From NCBI GenBank assembly GCA_003161205.1, contig PMOU01000289.1:1-11309 (forward strand): DNA of 11,309 bases, written 5' to 3'. A program made the translations under genes and the position numbers. Positions 5,388 to 11,309 of the stretch are shown here, piece after piece. The notes beneath the pieces were generated by a model that ran no database searches, was not told the DNA's origin, and saw only the letters and a program-made list of their open reading frames with translations. This stretch comes from Actinomycetota bacterium. GTDB taxonomy: Bacteria; Actinomycetota; Actinomycetes; Streptosporangiales; Streptosporangiaceae. The stretch's first letter is position 1. Every line of letters begins with the position of its first letter.

Positions 5388-6251
5388 ATGCCACTTTTCG
5401 GCGGCAAGCCGACCGACGATTCGGCCACCTGGGAGCCGCAGGCCGCGGCCGGCCGGCTCGCGAACACCGCAGGCGCCGCCCCGGCGGGCGTTTTCACCTC
5501 CGACCTGTCGGTCTCGGAGTACGTGCTGCTCGGCGAGGCCGGGTTCGAGCCGCTCGGCTTCGTGGTCGGGTCGTCTATCTACCACATCGGCCTGCAGGTC
5601 GGACGATGGTCACAGAACCAGGAACTGCAGGTCCTGACGCAGGCGATGTACAACGCCAGGGAACTGGCCATGAGCAGGATGCAGGCCGAGGCCGACCACC
5701 TCGGCGCTGACGGCATCGTCGGCGTTCAGCTGCGCCTGCAGAACTACGTCTGGGGCCAGGGCGTCCTGGAGTTCATCGCGACCGGCACGGCGGTGCGCGC
5801 GCTGGGCAGCGCCGGCCAGGGCACCGAAGGCGCCCACCGGGCCCCGGACGGCCGGGCGTTCACCTCGGACCTGTCGGCTCAGGACTTCTTCCGGCTGCTG
5901 GCGGCCGGCGCCGTGCCGGTGGCGTTCGTGCTCGGCGTCTGCGTCTACCACATCGCCCATCAGTCGGCGATGCAGTCCCTGCGCCAGGCCGGCCAGAACC
6001 AGGAGATGGTGATCTTCACCCAGGGCATCTACGAGGCCCGCGAGCTCGCGCTGGCCAGGATGCAGGCGGAGGCCACGCAGGCCAGGTCCTCAGGCATCGT
6101 GGGAGTTACCGTCGCGGTCAACAACCACGTCTGGGGCGAGCACGCGACCGAATTCCTCGCGACCGGAACCGCTATCCGGCGCCTTGCCGCCGAGCACCGG
6201 CTGCCCGAGACCTCGCCGAAGCCCACCTTCACCCTGGGGCTCGACAGCTAG
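5388..6251 (+). CDS. Tandem YbjQ-like (heavy-metal-binding domain family) protein
   Basis: The 287-residue product contains two copies of one domain, at about residues 36-138 and 158-266. The copies share FTSDLS, a Y-HI motif, QNQE, a long TQ-n-Y-n-AREL-n-RMQAEA helix, IVGV, and an F(I/L)ATGTA(V/I)R end. This matches the YbjQ/DUF74 family, small proteins with a pentameric fold named heavy-metal binding without clear biochemical proof. The two halves have diverged yet keep the same motif order, so this is an old internal duplication. A linker of about 20 residues rich in Gly and charge joins them. There is no signal peptide or membrane segment. The ATG at 5388 is chosen over 5328 because GGAGG lies eight bases before it and the extra 20 residues match nothing. 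The gene stands alone, with a hairpin just after the stop. Function remains unknown. Confidence 0.82.
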   Translation: MPLFGGKPTDDSATWEPQAAAGRLANTAGAAPAGVFTSDLSVSEYVLLGEAGFEPLGFVVGSSIYHIGLQVGRWSQNQELQVLTQAMYNARELAMSRMQAEADHLGADGIVGVQLRLQNYVWGQGVLEFIATGTAVRALGSAGQGTEGAHRAPDGRAFTSDLSAQDFFRLLAAGAVPVAFVLGVCVYHIAHQSAMQSLRQAGQNQEMVIFTQGIYEARELALARMQAEATQARSSGIVGVTVAVNNHVWGEHATEFLATGTAIRRLAAEHRLPETSPKPTFTLGLDS

Positions 6252-6269
6252 GCAGCCTCGCACGGTCAG

Positions 6270-6296
6270 CTGCGGAACCCCCAGGGGCAACCGCAG
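6270..6296 (+). terminator. Hairpin terminator after the YbjQ-like gene
   Basis: CTGCGG (6270-6275) pairs with CCGCAG (6291-6296), and CCCC/GGGG forms an inner stem, separated by small AA/CAA bulges. It begins 18 bp after the stop. There is no T-run, as is usual in GC-rich actinomycetes. Confidence 0.55.
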
Positions 6297-6606
6297 ACTT
6301 AGCCGCGCCCGAACAGCGCCGCAGTAGCCCCCGGGCCGCAGGGCAAAGATCCGTCAGCTGACCGATGTCTCTCACTGCAAATTGCAGCACTATTTTTTCT
6401 GCAACCAGCACCGGGGTTTTCAGTACGTGGCCCGGGTCTTGCTGGCTGCGGCCACGCAGCGTGGCCAGCGCTCTCCCCGCCTAGATCACGCGGACTAGAT
6501 CACGCCGGCCTCGCGAGGGACCGGTGAACGCGATGGTGCCTGCCCTGGACCGGGCCGGGCCTGGGCCGCGTCCGGCTGACGATCCTGAGGAAGAGAGGAA
6601 CCGGCG
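6297..6606. other. Intergenic stretch with several palindromes upstream of the binding-protein gene
   Basis: No gene is seen. The stretch holds a perfect palindrome GTCAGCTGAC (6353-6362), an AT-rich operator-like site (6375-6404), and a perfect hairpin GGCCACG-CAG-CGTGGCC (6450-6466). It also has a near-tandem repeat of CTAGATCACGC (6481-6491 and 6495-6505, 14-bp period). The hairpin could be a terminator for transcripts entering from either side. The ribosome site GAGAGGA for the next gene is at about 6593-6599. Confidence 0.45.
6375..6404. promoter_or_regulatory. Operator-like inverted repeat
   Basis: CTGCAA-A-TTGCAG (6375-6387) is a perfect 6-bp inverted repeat with one central base. A third CTGCAA half-site follows at 6399-6404, after a T-run (TATTTTTT). 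It sits in the only AT-rich patch of this gap, about 200 bp before the binding-protein start. A repressor site overlapping a promoter is plausible; the regulator is unknown. Confidence 0.4.
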
Positions 6607-7656
6607 ATGGTACGTAGGTTCACGCGGGCAGTCCGGACCCTGGAGGTGATCGGCGCGGCGGCGGCCCTGGCCGTCTTGGCGATCCTGTTCCTGCCCCGGC
6701 ATGCCGCGGGTGCGGACGCCCCGGCCGTCATCGAGCAGCCGGACCTGAATGTCGCGGTGGTGCCCGCGGCCGATTCCGCCGGTTTCTTCGTCGCCCTGCA
6801 CGAAGGCCTGTTCGCGGCGCGCGGCCTGAAGGTCACCTTCATCCCGGCGGTCAGTTCCGAGACGGTCATCAACGCCCAGGCGCTCGACGAGCCCACCGAC
6901 CGGATCGACATCTCGTGCGGCAACTACGTCAGCTACATCCAGGCCCAGGAAAGCTACGACCAGGGCCAGCGGCCTTCCTCGGTCAGCGACACCATGGTCG
7001 CCGCCGACCTGGACATTTTCGCCGAAGGCTCGGTAATGGAACCGGGGACCCAGGGTTTGTACGTGATGCCGGGCTCGCGCATCACGACGCTCGCCGACCT
7101 GAAAGGCAAGATCATCGGCGTCAACGCGCCGGGGAACATCCTGTACTTGCTGGCCGCCTCCGTGCTGGCAGATCACGGGCTGAAGGTGTCCGGCGTGCGG
7201 TTCGGGTACTACCCGCTACCTGAGATGGCCGCGATGCTCAAGGCCGGGAAGATCGCGGCCGCGGTGCTGCCCGAGCCGTTCGCTACCCAGGCTGAGCAGT
7301 CGATGGGCGTCGCGCTGCTCGCCGACCTGGACCAGGGCGCCACCGCCGCGTTCCCGGTGCAGGGCTGCGCGGTCACCCGGCAGTGGGCGGCGGCGCACCC
7401 GGGGACGCTGGCCGCGTTCCGCGCCGCGTTCGAGCAGGGCCAGGAGATCGCGGACACCAACCGGTCCGTCGTGGAAAAGGCGATGGAGGCGCTGCCCGCG
7501 CCGGTCGGACTCACCACGGCGACCGCGGCGATGATGTCGCTGGACGGCTACCCGGTCGGGCCGATCGACGCGGTGCGCATCCAGCGGGTCGCCGACGTGA
7601 TGCGGCAGTTCCTGGACTTCCCCGCCTTCGACGCGAGGTCGATGCTCGGCGGCTGA
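6607..7656 (+). CDS. ABC-transporter substrate-binding protein, NMT1/SsuA/THI5-like
   Basis: The 349-residue product is an exported solute-binding protein of the family that captures sulfonates, nitrate, taurine or pyrimidine precursors. Basic residues followed by a hydrophobic stretch (14-29) and AAGADA form a signal peptide. No lipobox cysteine is present, so it is either secreted or held by an uncleaved segment. Mature features are LNVAVVPAADSAGFFVALHEGLF (47-69), the GLKVTF strand (73-78), DISCGNY (101-107), the classic TLADLKGKIIGV (161-172), and a LPEPF hinge motif (221-225). The ATG at 6607 has AGAGG eight bases upstream. No permease or ATPase gene follows, so partners must lie elsewhere or are absent. 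A DUF885 gene begins 100 bp downstream on the same strand. The ligand cannot be predicted. Confidence 0.85.
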   Translation: MVRRFTRAVRTLEVIGAAAALAVLAILFLPRHAAGADAPAVIEQPDLNVAVVPAADSAGFFVALHEGLFAARGLKVTFIPAVSSETVINAQALDEPTDRIDISCGNYVSYIQAQESYDQGQRPSSVSDTMVAADLDIFAEGSVMEPGTQGLYVMPGSRITTLADLKGKIIGVNAPGNILYLLAASVLADHGLKVSGVRFGYYPLPEMAAMLKAGKIAAAVLPEPFATQAEQSMGVALLADLDQGATAAFPVQGCAVTRQWAAAHPGTLAAFRAAFEQGQEIADTNRSVVEKAMEALPAPVGLTTATAAMMSLDGYPVGPIDAVRIQRVADVMRQFLDFPAFDARSMLGG

Positions 7657-7679
7657 TCAGGGGGGCGGCTGATCAGGGG
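7648..7679. repeat. Perfect 16-bp tandem duplication over a stop codon
   Basis: The unit GGCGGCTGATCAGGGG occurs twice without a gap (7648-7663 and 7664-7679). The first copy contains the last codons and TGA of the binding-protein gene. The duplication therefore lies wholly at the 3' end and does not change the protein. It looks like recent replication slippage. Confidence 0.85.
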
Positions 7680-7756
7680 GGCGAGGGCACGCGCCCTGGC
7701 CCGTTCGGTTAAATGATCCTGGTACCGGGACGGACACGCGGTTAACTAGGAGGATT

Positions 7757-9445
7757 ATGACCGACGCCGAAGGCCTGACCACCGCAGCACGTGACCTCGC
7801 CGATCGCTTCCACCGGCGCTGGCTCGAAACCAATCCCTTCGCGGCCACGAGCTACGGCATTCCCGGGTACGACGACCTCGTGCCGGACGAGAGCGAGGCA
7901 GGCGAGCAGGCCTGGCGCGCCGAGGTCGGCCAGTTCCTCCGGGAGGCCGGCGCGATCGCGGCCGGACCGCTCACCGCGGCCGACGCCGTCACCCTCGAGT
8001 GCACGACGGCGGCGGCCACCCAGGAGCTCGGGATCATCGATTCGGCGCGGGCCGAGCACACGGTCACCGCCATGCCGTACGCGGGGCCGCCGGCCTTCCT
8101 GGCGGTGGCCGCCCGGACGATCCTGCTCGACCCGGCGGCGGCGCAGGCCTACCTGACCCGGCTGCGCCGCGGCGGCACCTGGCTGGACCAGCTCAGCGAA
8201 CGGCTGCGGACCGGAGCTAGCAAGGGGCGGCTACCGGTCGCTCCGCTGGTCGAGCAGGCCATCAGCTGGGCCGAGAGCGTCCTGGCCGAACCTGTGCCCG
8301 GACCGGTGCTCTCCCCCCGGCCGCCCGCGGGGTGGGCCCGGGCCGCGGCGTGGGAACAAGAACGCCGGGCCATCGGCGCGGAGGTGGTCAAGCCTGCCCT
8401 GGCCAGGTGGGTCGCCACCATCAGGGAACTGCTCCCCCGGGCCCGGCCGTCCGGGCAGGCCGGGCTGGTCTACCTGGCGGGCGGCGAAGAAGACTATGCC
8501 CGGGCGGTACAGATCTATACGACCCTGCCCCGGCAGCCGGACGAACTGCACCAGACCGGCCTCGATCAGGTCGCCATGCTGGAAGCCCGGGCCGTGGCGC
8601 TGGGCGCCGGGCTGGGGCTGTCCGGGCTGGATGAGGTCTTCGCCGCGCTGCGGGACTCGGCCGCGAAGATTTCCCTGGAAGAGGCCCTGCGCGACGCGGC
8701 GGTCGCGGTGAAACGGGCCGAGGCCCGGGCGGCGGAGTTCTTCCCGGCCCCGCTGCCGCCGCCGTGCGCGGTGACGCCGATGCCGGAGGTCGTGGCCGTG
8801 AGCGGCGCCGCCCCGCACTACACCCCGCCGCGGCTGGACGGCGGCCGGCCCGGGACGTTCTGGTTCAACACCGCGCGACGCACGGCCGGCACCGGATGGG
8901 ATCTCGAGGTGGTGGCCTTCCACGAGGCGGTACCCGGGCACCACCTGCAGCTCTCCCGGCTGCAGCTGCTCACCGACCTGCCCGCGCTGCAGCGCCAGCG
9001 CAGCATCACCGTGTTCTCGGAGGGCTGGGGCCTGTACGCCGAGCAGCTCGCCGAGGAAACCGGGCTGTACACCGACGAGCGTGCCCTGCTCGGCTCGATC
9101 AGCTCCTCGCTGATGCGGGCCGTCCGGCTGGTGGTGGACACGGGCATCCACGCGTTCGGCTGGAGCCGGGAGCGGGCCCTTGACTTCGCGGTCGAACACG
9201 TCCCGATGCCACCGGACTTCCTCGCGGCCGAGATCGACCGGTACGTGGTCATGCCGGGACAGGCGCTGGCCTACCTCACCGGCAAGCTCGAGATCCTGCG
9301 CCTGCGGGAGGAGGCCGCCCGGCGCCTCGGCCCGGCGTTCTCCCTGCCCGCCTTCCACGCCGCCGTCCTGGACCACGGCTCGCTCCCGATGCCGGCCCTG
9401 GACCGGAGCATCGCGGGCTGGCTGGATGGTGCGGACCGGCCCTGA
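7757..9445 (+). CDS. DUF885-family zinc metallopeptidase-like protein
   Basis: The 562-residue product has the DUF885 signature. HEAVPGHHLQ (389-398) is an HExxxGHH-type zinc site with His389, Glu390 and His395/396. SEGWGLYAE (421-429) supplies the third ligand, Glu422 or Glu429. Conserved VDTGIHAFGWS (460-470) and MPGQALAYLTGKLEI (499-513) follow. The N-terminal half is helical. The family is related to M32-like peptidases and members are taken to be metallopeptidases or amidases; the substrate here is unknown. There is no signal peptide, so it is probably cytoplasmic. The ATG at 7757 has AGGAGG only three bases upstream (7748-7753), a strong but tightly spaced site. The nitrilase-family gene begins 13 nt after the stop, which suggests an operon of two hydrolases processing one peptide- or amide-like compound (inference). 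Confidence 0.87.
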   Translation: MTDAEGLTTAARDLADRFHRRWLETNPFAATSYGIPGYDDLVPDESEAGEQAWRAEVGQFLREAGAIAAGPLTAADAVTLECTTAAATQELGIIDSARAEHTVTAMPYAGPPAFLAVAARTILLDPAAAQAYLTRLRRGGTWLDQLSERLRTGASKGRLPVAPLVEQAISWAESVLAEPVPGPVLSPRPPAGWARAAAWEQERRAIGAEVVKPALARWVATIRELLPRARPSGQAGLVYLAGGEEDYARAVQIYTTLPRQPDELHQTGLDQVAMLEARAVALGAGLGLSGLDEVFAALRDSAAKISLEEALRDAAVAVKRAEARAAEFFPAPLPPPCAVTPMPEVVAVSGAAPHYTPPRLDGGRPGTFWFNTARRTAGTGWDLEVVAFHEAVPGHHLQLSRLQLLTDLPALQRQRSITVFSEGWGLYAEQLAEETGLYTDERALLGSISSSLMRAVRLVVDTGIHAFGWSRERALDFAVEHVPMPPDFLAAEIDRYVVMPGQALAYLTGKLEILRLREEAARRLGPAFSLPAFHAAVLDHGSLPMPALDRSIAGWLDGADRP

Positions 9446-9468
9446 TGGGCGTGTCCTGATGGGCGTGC
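9441..9468. repeat. 14-bp tandem duplication at the DUF885/nitrilase junction
   Basis: CCTGATGGGCGTG occurs at 9441-9453 and again at 9455-9467. The first copy holds a TGATG in which the DUF885 stop and an ATG share one base, the usual coupled arrangement. Reading from that ATG (9445) reaches a TGA after four codons. The ATG of the second copy (9459) is the one in frame with the nitrilase domain. The duplication thus seems to have moved the working start 14 nt downstream. Confidence 0.8.
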
Positions 9469-10607
9469 GACCAGCGCTGAGTGTCGCCGTCGCCCAGCCC
9501 CGGTGCGTGCCGGGCGACACCCGCGCCAACGGGCTCTTTCACGCCCGCGCGATCCGGGCGGCCGGGGCGCGCGTCGTCGTGTTTCCCGAGCTATCGCTGA
9601 CCGGCTACGAGCTCGACGCCGCCCTGGTCGAGCCTGGGGACGCCGCCCTTGATCCCGTGATCGAGGCGTGCCAGGCCACGGGCGCCCTGGCGCTGGCGGG
9701 CGCACCGGTGGCCGGCCCCGGCGGCCGGGCCTACATCGCGATGCTCGCGGTAAGCCCGGCGGGGACCGCGGTGCTGTACCGCAAGAAGTGGGTCGGTGAC
9801 CAGGAGGCGAGCCGCTTCAGCCCGGGTGACGAGGCCACGGTCTGCGAGGTGGACGGCTGGCGCATCGGCGTGGGCATCTGCCGGGACACCGGCATCGGCG
9901 AACACGTCGAGCAGCTGGCCGAGCTGGGGATCGACGCCTACGTGGCCGGGCTGGTCCATCTCCCCGACGAGCGGGCCGAACAGGAACGCCGCGCGGCCTG
10001 GATCGCCCGGCGCTGCCGGGCGCACGTGGCCTTCGCCAGCTTCGCCGGCCCGACCGGCGGCGGCTACTCCCAGACGGCCGGGTCGTCGGCGATCTGGTCG
10101 CCCGCCGGGGACGTGCTCGCGCGGGCCGGAGCTGGTCCGGGTGACCTGGCCCGGGCCACGCTCGAACCTGATCAGGCTGGCTCGTTAGGCCAGCTCGGCG
10201 ACGCCCTGGGCCACGGCGCAGGGCGCACACAGCCGGACGTCCACGCGACTCGCCTGGTCGGTCGTGAGGTGGCGGGTGATCACCGCGTGCTGGTCACACA
10301 CCCCGCGGTCGGCCGGGTGCGACCTGGCGCAGTCGCAGTCGCAGTCGCGCCGGGCAAAGACCGGCGAGATGCGCCAGCCTTCCAGCACCGCGCGGACCGC
10401 CGGGTCGGTGGCGAGCTTGTGGAACGCCTCGGCGGTCACGGCCGCCGTCCGGTCCGCCCACTCGGTCGCCACGGCCGTCGCGGCCTCCCAGGCCGCGGCC
10501 AGCTGACGCATCGGGTTATCTTGTTTGCTGCTCACGGCCCCATCCTCTCACCCCTGGGCGGCAGTGACCAGCCCGTCCGGCTCTCGTCATCCCGTTCGCC
10601 GTGGTGA
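9459..10607 (+). CDS. Carbon-nitrogen hydrolase (nitrilase superfamily), 3' end abnormal
   Basis: The domain covers residues 1-235 and carries the full Glu-Lys-Cys triad of amidase/nitrilase enzymes: Glu44 in FPELSLTGY, Lys109 or Lys110 in YRKKW, and Cys141 in GICRDT. It should hydrolyse a C-N bond in a cytoplasmic amide, carbamoyl or omega-amide compound. Normal members of this class have about 240-280 residues. Here the frame stays open to 10607 (382 residues). The last 140 or so residues are Arg/Gly/Val-rich, unlike the family, and read antisense through the gene at 10185-10535. The recognisable fold ends at ARATL (about 10163). A TAG at 10186-10188 in the +1 frame overlaps the convergent gene's stop, so a one-base frameshift near 10160-10185 may have removed the natural end. 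No clear ribosome site precedes the ATG, which suggests coupling to DUF885. I give the literal frame; the functional gene probably ends near 10188. Confidence 0.75.
   Translation: MGVRPALSVAVAQPRCVPGDTRANGLFHARAIRAAGARVVVFPELSLTGYELDAALVEPGDAALDPVIEACQATGALALAGAPVAGPGGRAYIAMLAVSPAGTAVLYRKKWVGDQEASRFSPGDEATVCEVDGWRIGVGICRDTGIGEHVEQLAELGIDAYVAGLVHLPDERAEQERRAAWIARRCRAHVAFASFAGPTGGGYSQTAGSSAIWSPAGDVLARAGAGPGDLARATLEPDQAGSLGQLGDALGHGAGRTQPDVHATRLVGREVAGDHRVLVTHPAVGRVRPGAVAVAVAPGKDRRDAPAFQHRADRRVGGELVERLGGHGRRPVRPLGRHGRRGLPGRGQLTHRVILFAAHGPILSPLGGSDQPVRLSSSRSPW
10185..10535 (-). CDS. Small cysteine-cluster hypothetical protein
   Basis: The 116-residue product begins at a GTG (10535) with AGAGGA about ten bases upstream. 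The first 60 residues form an amphipathic, Ala-rich helical region. The second half holds six cysteines (65, 67, 69, 80, 103, 106) and three histidines (73, 83, 89), arranged as CDCDC, a single Cys, H-n-H and a final CAPC. This could bind zinc or another metal. I know similar small proteins ending in LCxPCAxAQ as uncharacterised in actinomycetes, and assign no function. Its TAA stop (10187-10185) overlaps a plus-strand TAG, a common arrangement for convergent genes. Sensible composition, ribosome site and Cys spacing favour this strand over the opposing open frame. Confidence 0.65.
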   Translation of the reverse strand: MSSKQDNPMRQLAAAWEAATAVATEWADRTAAVTAEAFHKLATDPAVRAVLEGWRISPVFARRDCDCDCARSHPADRGVCDQHAVITRHLTTDQASRVDVRLCAPCAVAQGVAELA

Positions 10608-10657
10608 GCGAGCTTAGGATCTGGTGTCAGGAGCCCCGGCAAGCGGGAAGGCGGCGG

Positions 10658-11233
10658 ATGATGACGCGCAGCGTGCGAGAGCAGATGGTGGACAGCGCCG
10701 TCATCTTGCTGGCCAAGCACGGCGTGGCCGGCACCTCCTTCACCGAGGTCCTCGCCGCGTCCGGGGCGCCGCGCGGATCTATCTATCACCACTTCCCCGG
10801 CGGCAAGGATGAACTGATCGCGGCGGCGATCGAGGTGGCGGGCGCCCGGGCCGGCGCGCTGGTGAGCAGTTTGCGGGGGCGCAGTCCGGCGGAGATCGTG
10901 GACGGCTTCTTCGCCATGTGGCGGGCGGTGCTTGACCGGTCGCAGTTCGCGGCCGGGTGTTCGGTGCTGGCGGTGACGGTGGCCGGGAGCCAGGGGAGTT
11001 CGGGTGATGCTGACGTGCTGTTGCGGGCGGCGGGCCAGGTTTTCCGCAGCTGGCAGGGCACGCTGGCCGCGGTGCTCGAGGCCGGGGGGGTGCCAGGAGC
11101 GTCCGCCGGGGCATTCGCGACGCTGCTGATCGCCGCGAGCGAGGGCGCGGTGGCGCTGAGCCGCGCCGAGCAGAGCTACGCGCCGTTCGACGCGGTGCAC
11201 CAGATGCTGCGGGACCAGGCCGGCCGATTCTGA
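10658..11233 (+). CDS. TetR-family transcriptional regulator, LmrA/YxaF-like
   Basis: The 191-residue product is a one-component repressor. The N-terminal TetR domain shows VREQMVDSAVILLAKHGVAG (6-25) and a helix-turn-helix around TSFTEVLAASGAPRGSIYHHF (26-46), followed by GGKDELIAAAI. The C-terminal ligand domain has FAAGCSVLAVTVAG (about 96-109), a feature of the LmrA/YxaF-like branch that often senses drugs or flavonoid-like compounds. GGGAAGG (10645-10651) precedes the ATG at 10658. The ATG at 10661 is equally possible, and the 19-residue upstream extension from 10601 matches nothing. It diverges from the Cys-cluster gene across about 120 bp. A strong inverted repeat 54 bp after the stop is a candidate operator for a downstream target gene outside the window. 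Confidence 0.87.
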   Translation: MMTRSVREQMVDSAVILLAKHGVAGTSFTEVLAASGAPRGSIYHHFPGGKDELIAAAIEVAGARAGALVSSLRGRSPAEIVDGFFAMWRAVLDRSQFAAGCSVLAVTVAGSQGSSGDADVLLRAAGQVFRSWQGTLAAVLEAGGVPGASAGAFATLLIAASEGAVALSRAEQSYAPFDAVHQMLRDQAGRF

Positions 11234-11255
11234 GGGTGTTTGCGCTAAAGCCGGT

Positions 11256-11285
11256 TTGCACAGGCCCGGCTCGCACAGGCCCGGC
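11256..11285. repeat. 15-bp tandem duplication downstream of tetR
   Basis: TTGCACAGGCCCGGC (11256-11270) is followed directly by TCGCACAGGCCCGGC (11271-11285), 14 of 15 bases identical. It lies between the tetR stop and the inverted repeat at the window end. Confidence 0.8.
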
Positions 11286-11287
11286 TT

Positions 11288-11309
11288 GACTATGATGGTC
11301 GTCATAGTC
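11288..11309. promoter_or_regulatory. Probable TetR operator, cut by the window edge
   Basis: The arms GACTATGA (11288-11295) and TCATAGTC (11302-11309) form a perfect 8-bp inverted repeat with a 6-bp spacer, a geometry typical of TetR-family operators. TTGACT (11286-11291) overlaps the left arm and could be a -35 box for a gene to the right. I see no second copy upstream of tetR. The repeat may extend beyond the window. Confidence 0.6.

Noticed and set aside
8231..9529. 432-codon minus-strand frame
   Set aside because: It is a shadow of the DUF885 gene, low in hydrophobic residues, rich in Arg/Gly/Gln, with no motif.
10532..11305. 257-codon minus-strand frame
   Set aside because: It is antisense to tetR, with His/Arg/Pro-rich shadow composition. 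TetR on the plus strand is clear.

Overview
The window is very GC-rich DNA. Its genes look like those of an actinomycete (Actinomycetota): GTG starts, GC-rich third positions, a TetR/DUF885/nitrilase neighbourhood, and a small Cys-cluster protein of a type common in mycelial actinomycetes. The sequence alone does not allow a genus call. I see no tRNA, rRNA, CRISPR array, transposase, integrase or phage structural gene.

Layout. Positions 1-560 hold no convincing gene but contain the first copy of a diverged repeat of about 395 bp. A minus-strand aminoglycoside/choline-kinase-type phosphotransferase follows (560-1477). The second copy of the repeat fills most of the 507-bp gap at 1478-1984. Three more minus-strand genes follow: an archaeal/eukaryotic-type peptidyl-tRNA hydrolase (Pth2), a lipoprotein resembling a TIM-barrel glycoside hydrolase, and a cytoplasmic lipase-like alpha/beta hydrolase. 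The divergent right half is mostly plus strand: a double YbjQ-domain protein, an orphan NMT1/SsuA-type solute-binding protein, a DUF885 zinc peptidase-like protein, a carbon-nitrogen hydrolase that starts 13 nt after the DUF885 stop, and a TetR regulator. A small Cys-rich protein lies on the minus strand, convergent with the hydrolase. A strong inverted repeat downstream of tetR ends exactly at the window edge.

The most unusual part is the pair of repeats around the phosphotransferase. Each has two modules. The left module has five boxes resembling the DnaA box (TGTGGATAA/TGTGGACAA) at matching positions in both copies. The right module looks like a structured RNA read on the plus strand: a branched domain closed by CTTTCAC/GTGAGA(G), a GAAA-capped hairpin, and a long terminal stem with a compensatory C-G to T-A change between copies. 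Several stems rely on G-T pairs that would be C-A mismatches if the opposite strand were transcribed. I know of no described element that combines these parts.

How the genes fit together. The DUF885 and nitrilase-family genes probably form a hydrolytic operon, perhaps also including the solute-binding protein. TetR may control the next gene beyond the window through the inverted repeat at its edge. The other genes look like an assortment of accessory or housekeeping enzymes with no shared pathway visible. Several junctions carry perfect 13-16 bp tandem duplications, including one at the DUF885/nitrilase junction. The nitrilase frame also runs on antisense through its convergent neighbour, which suggests a frameshift at its 3' end.
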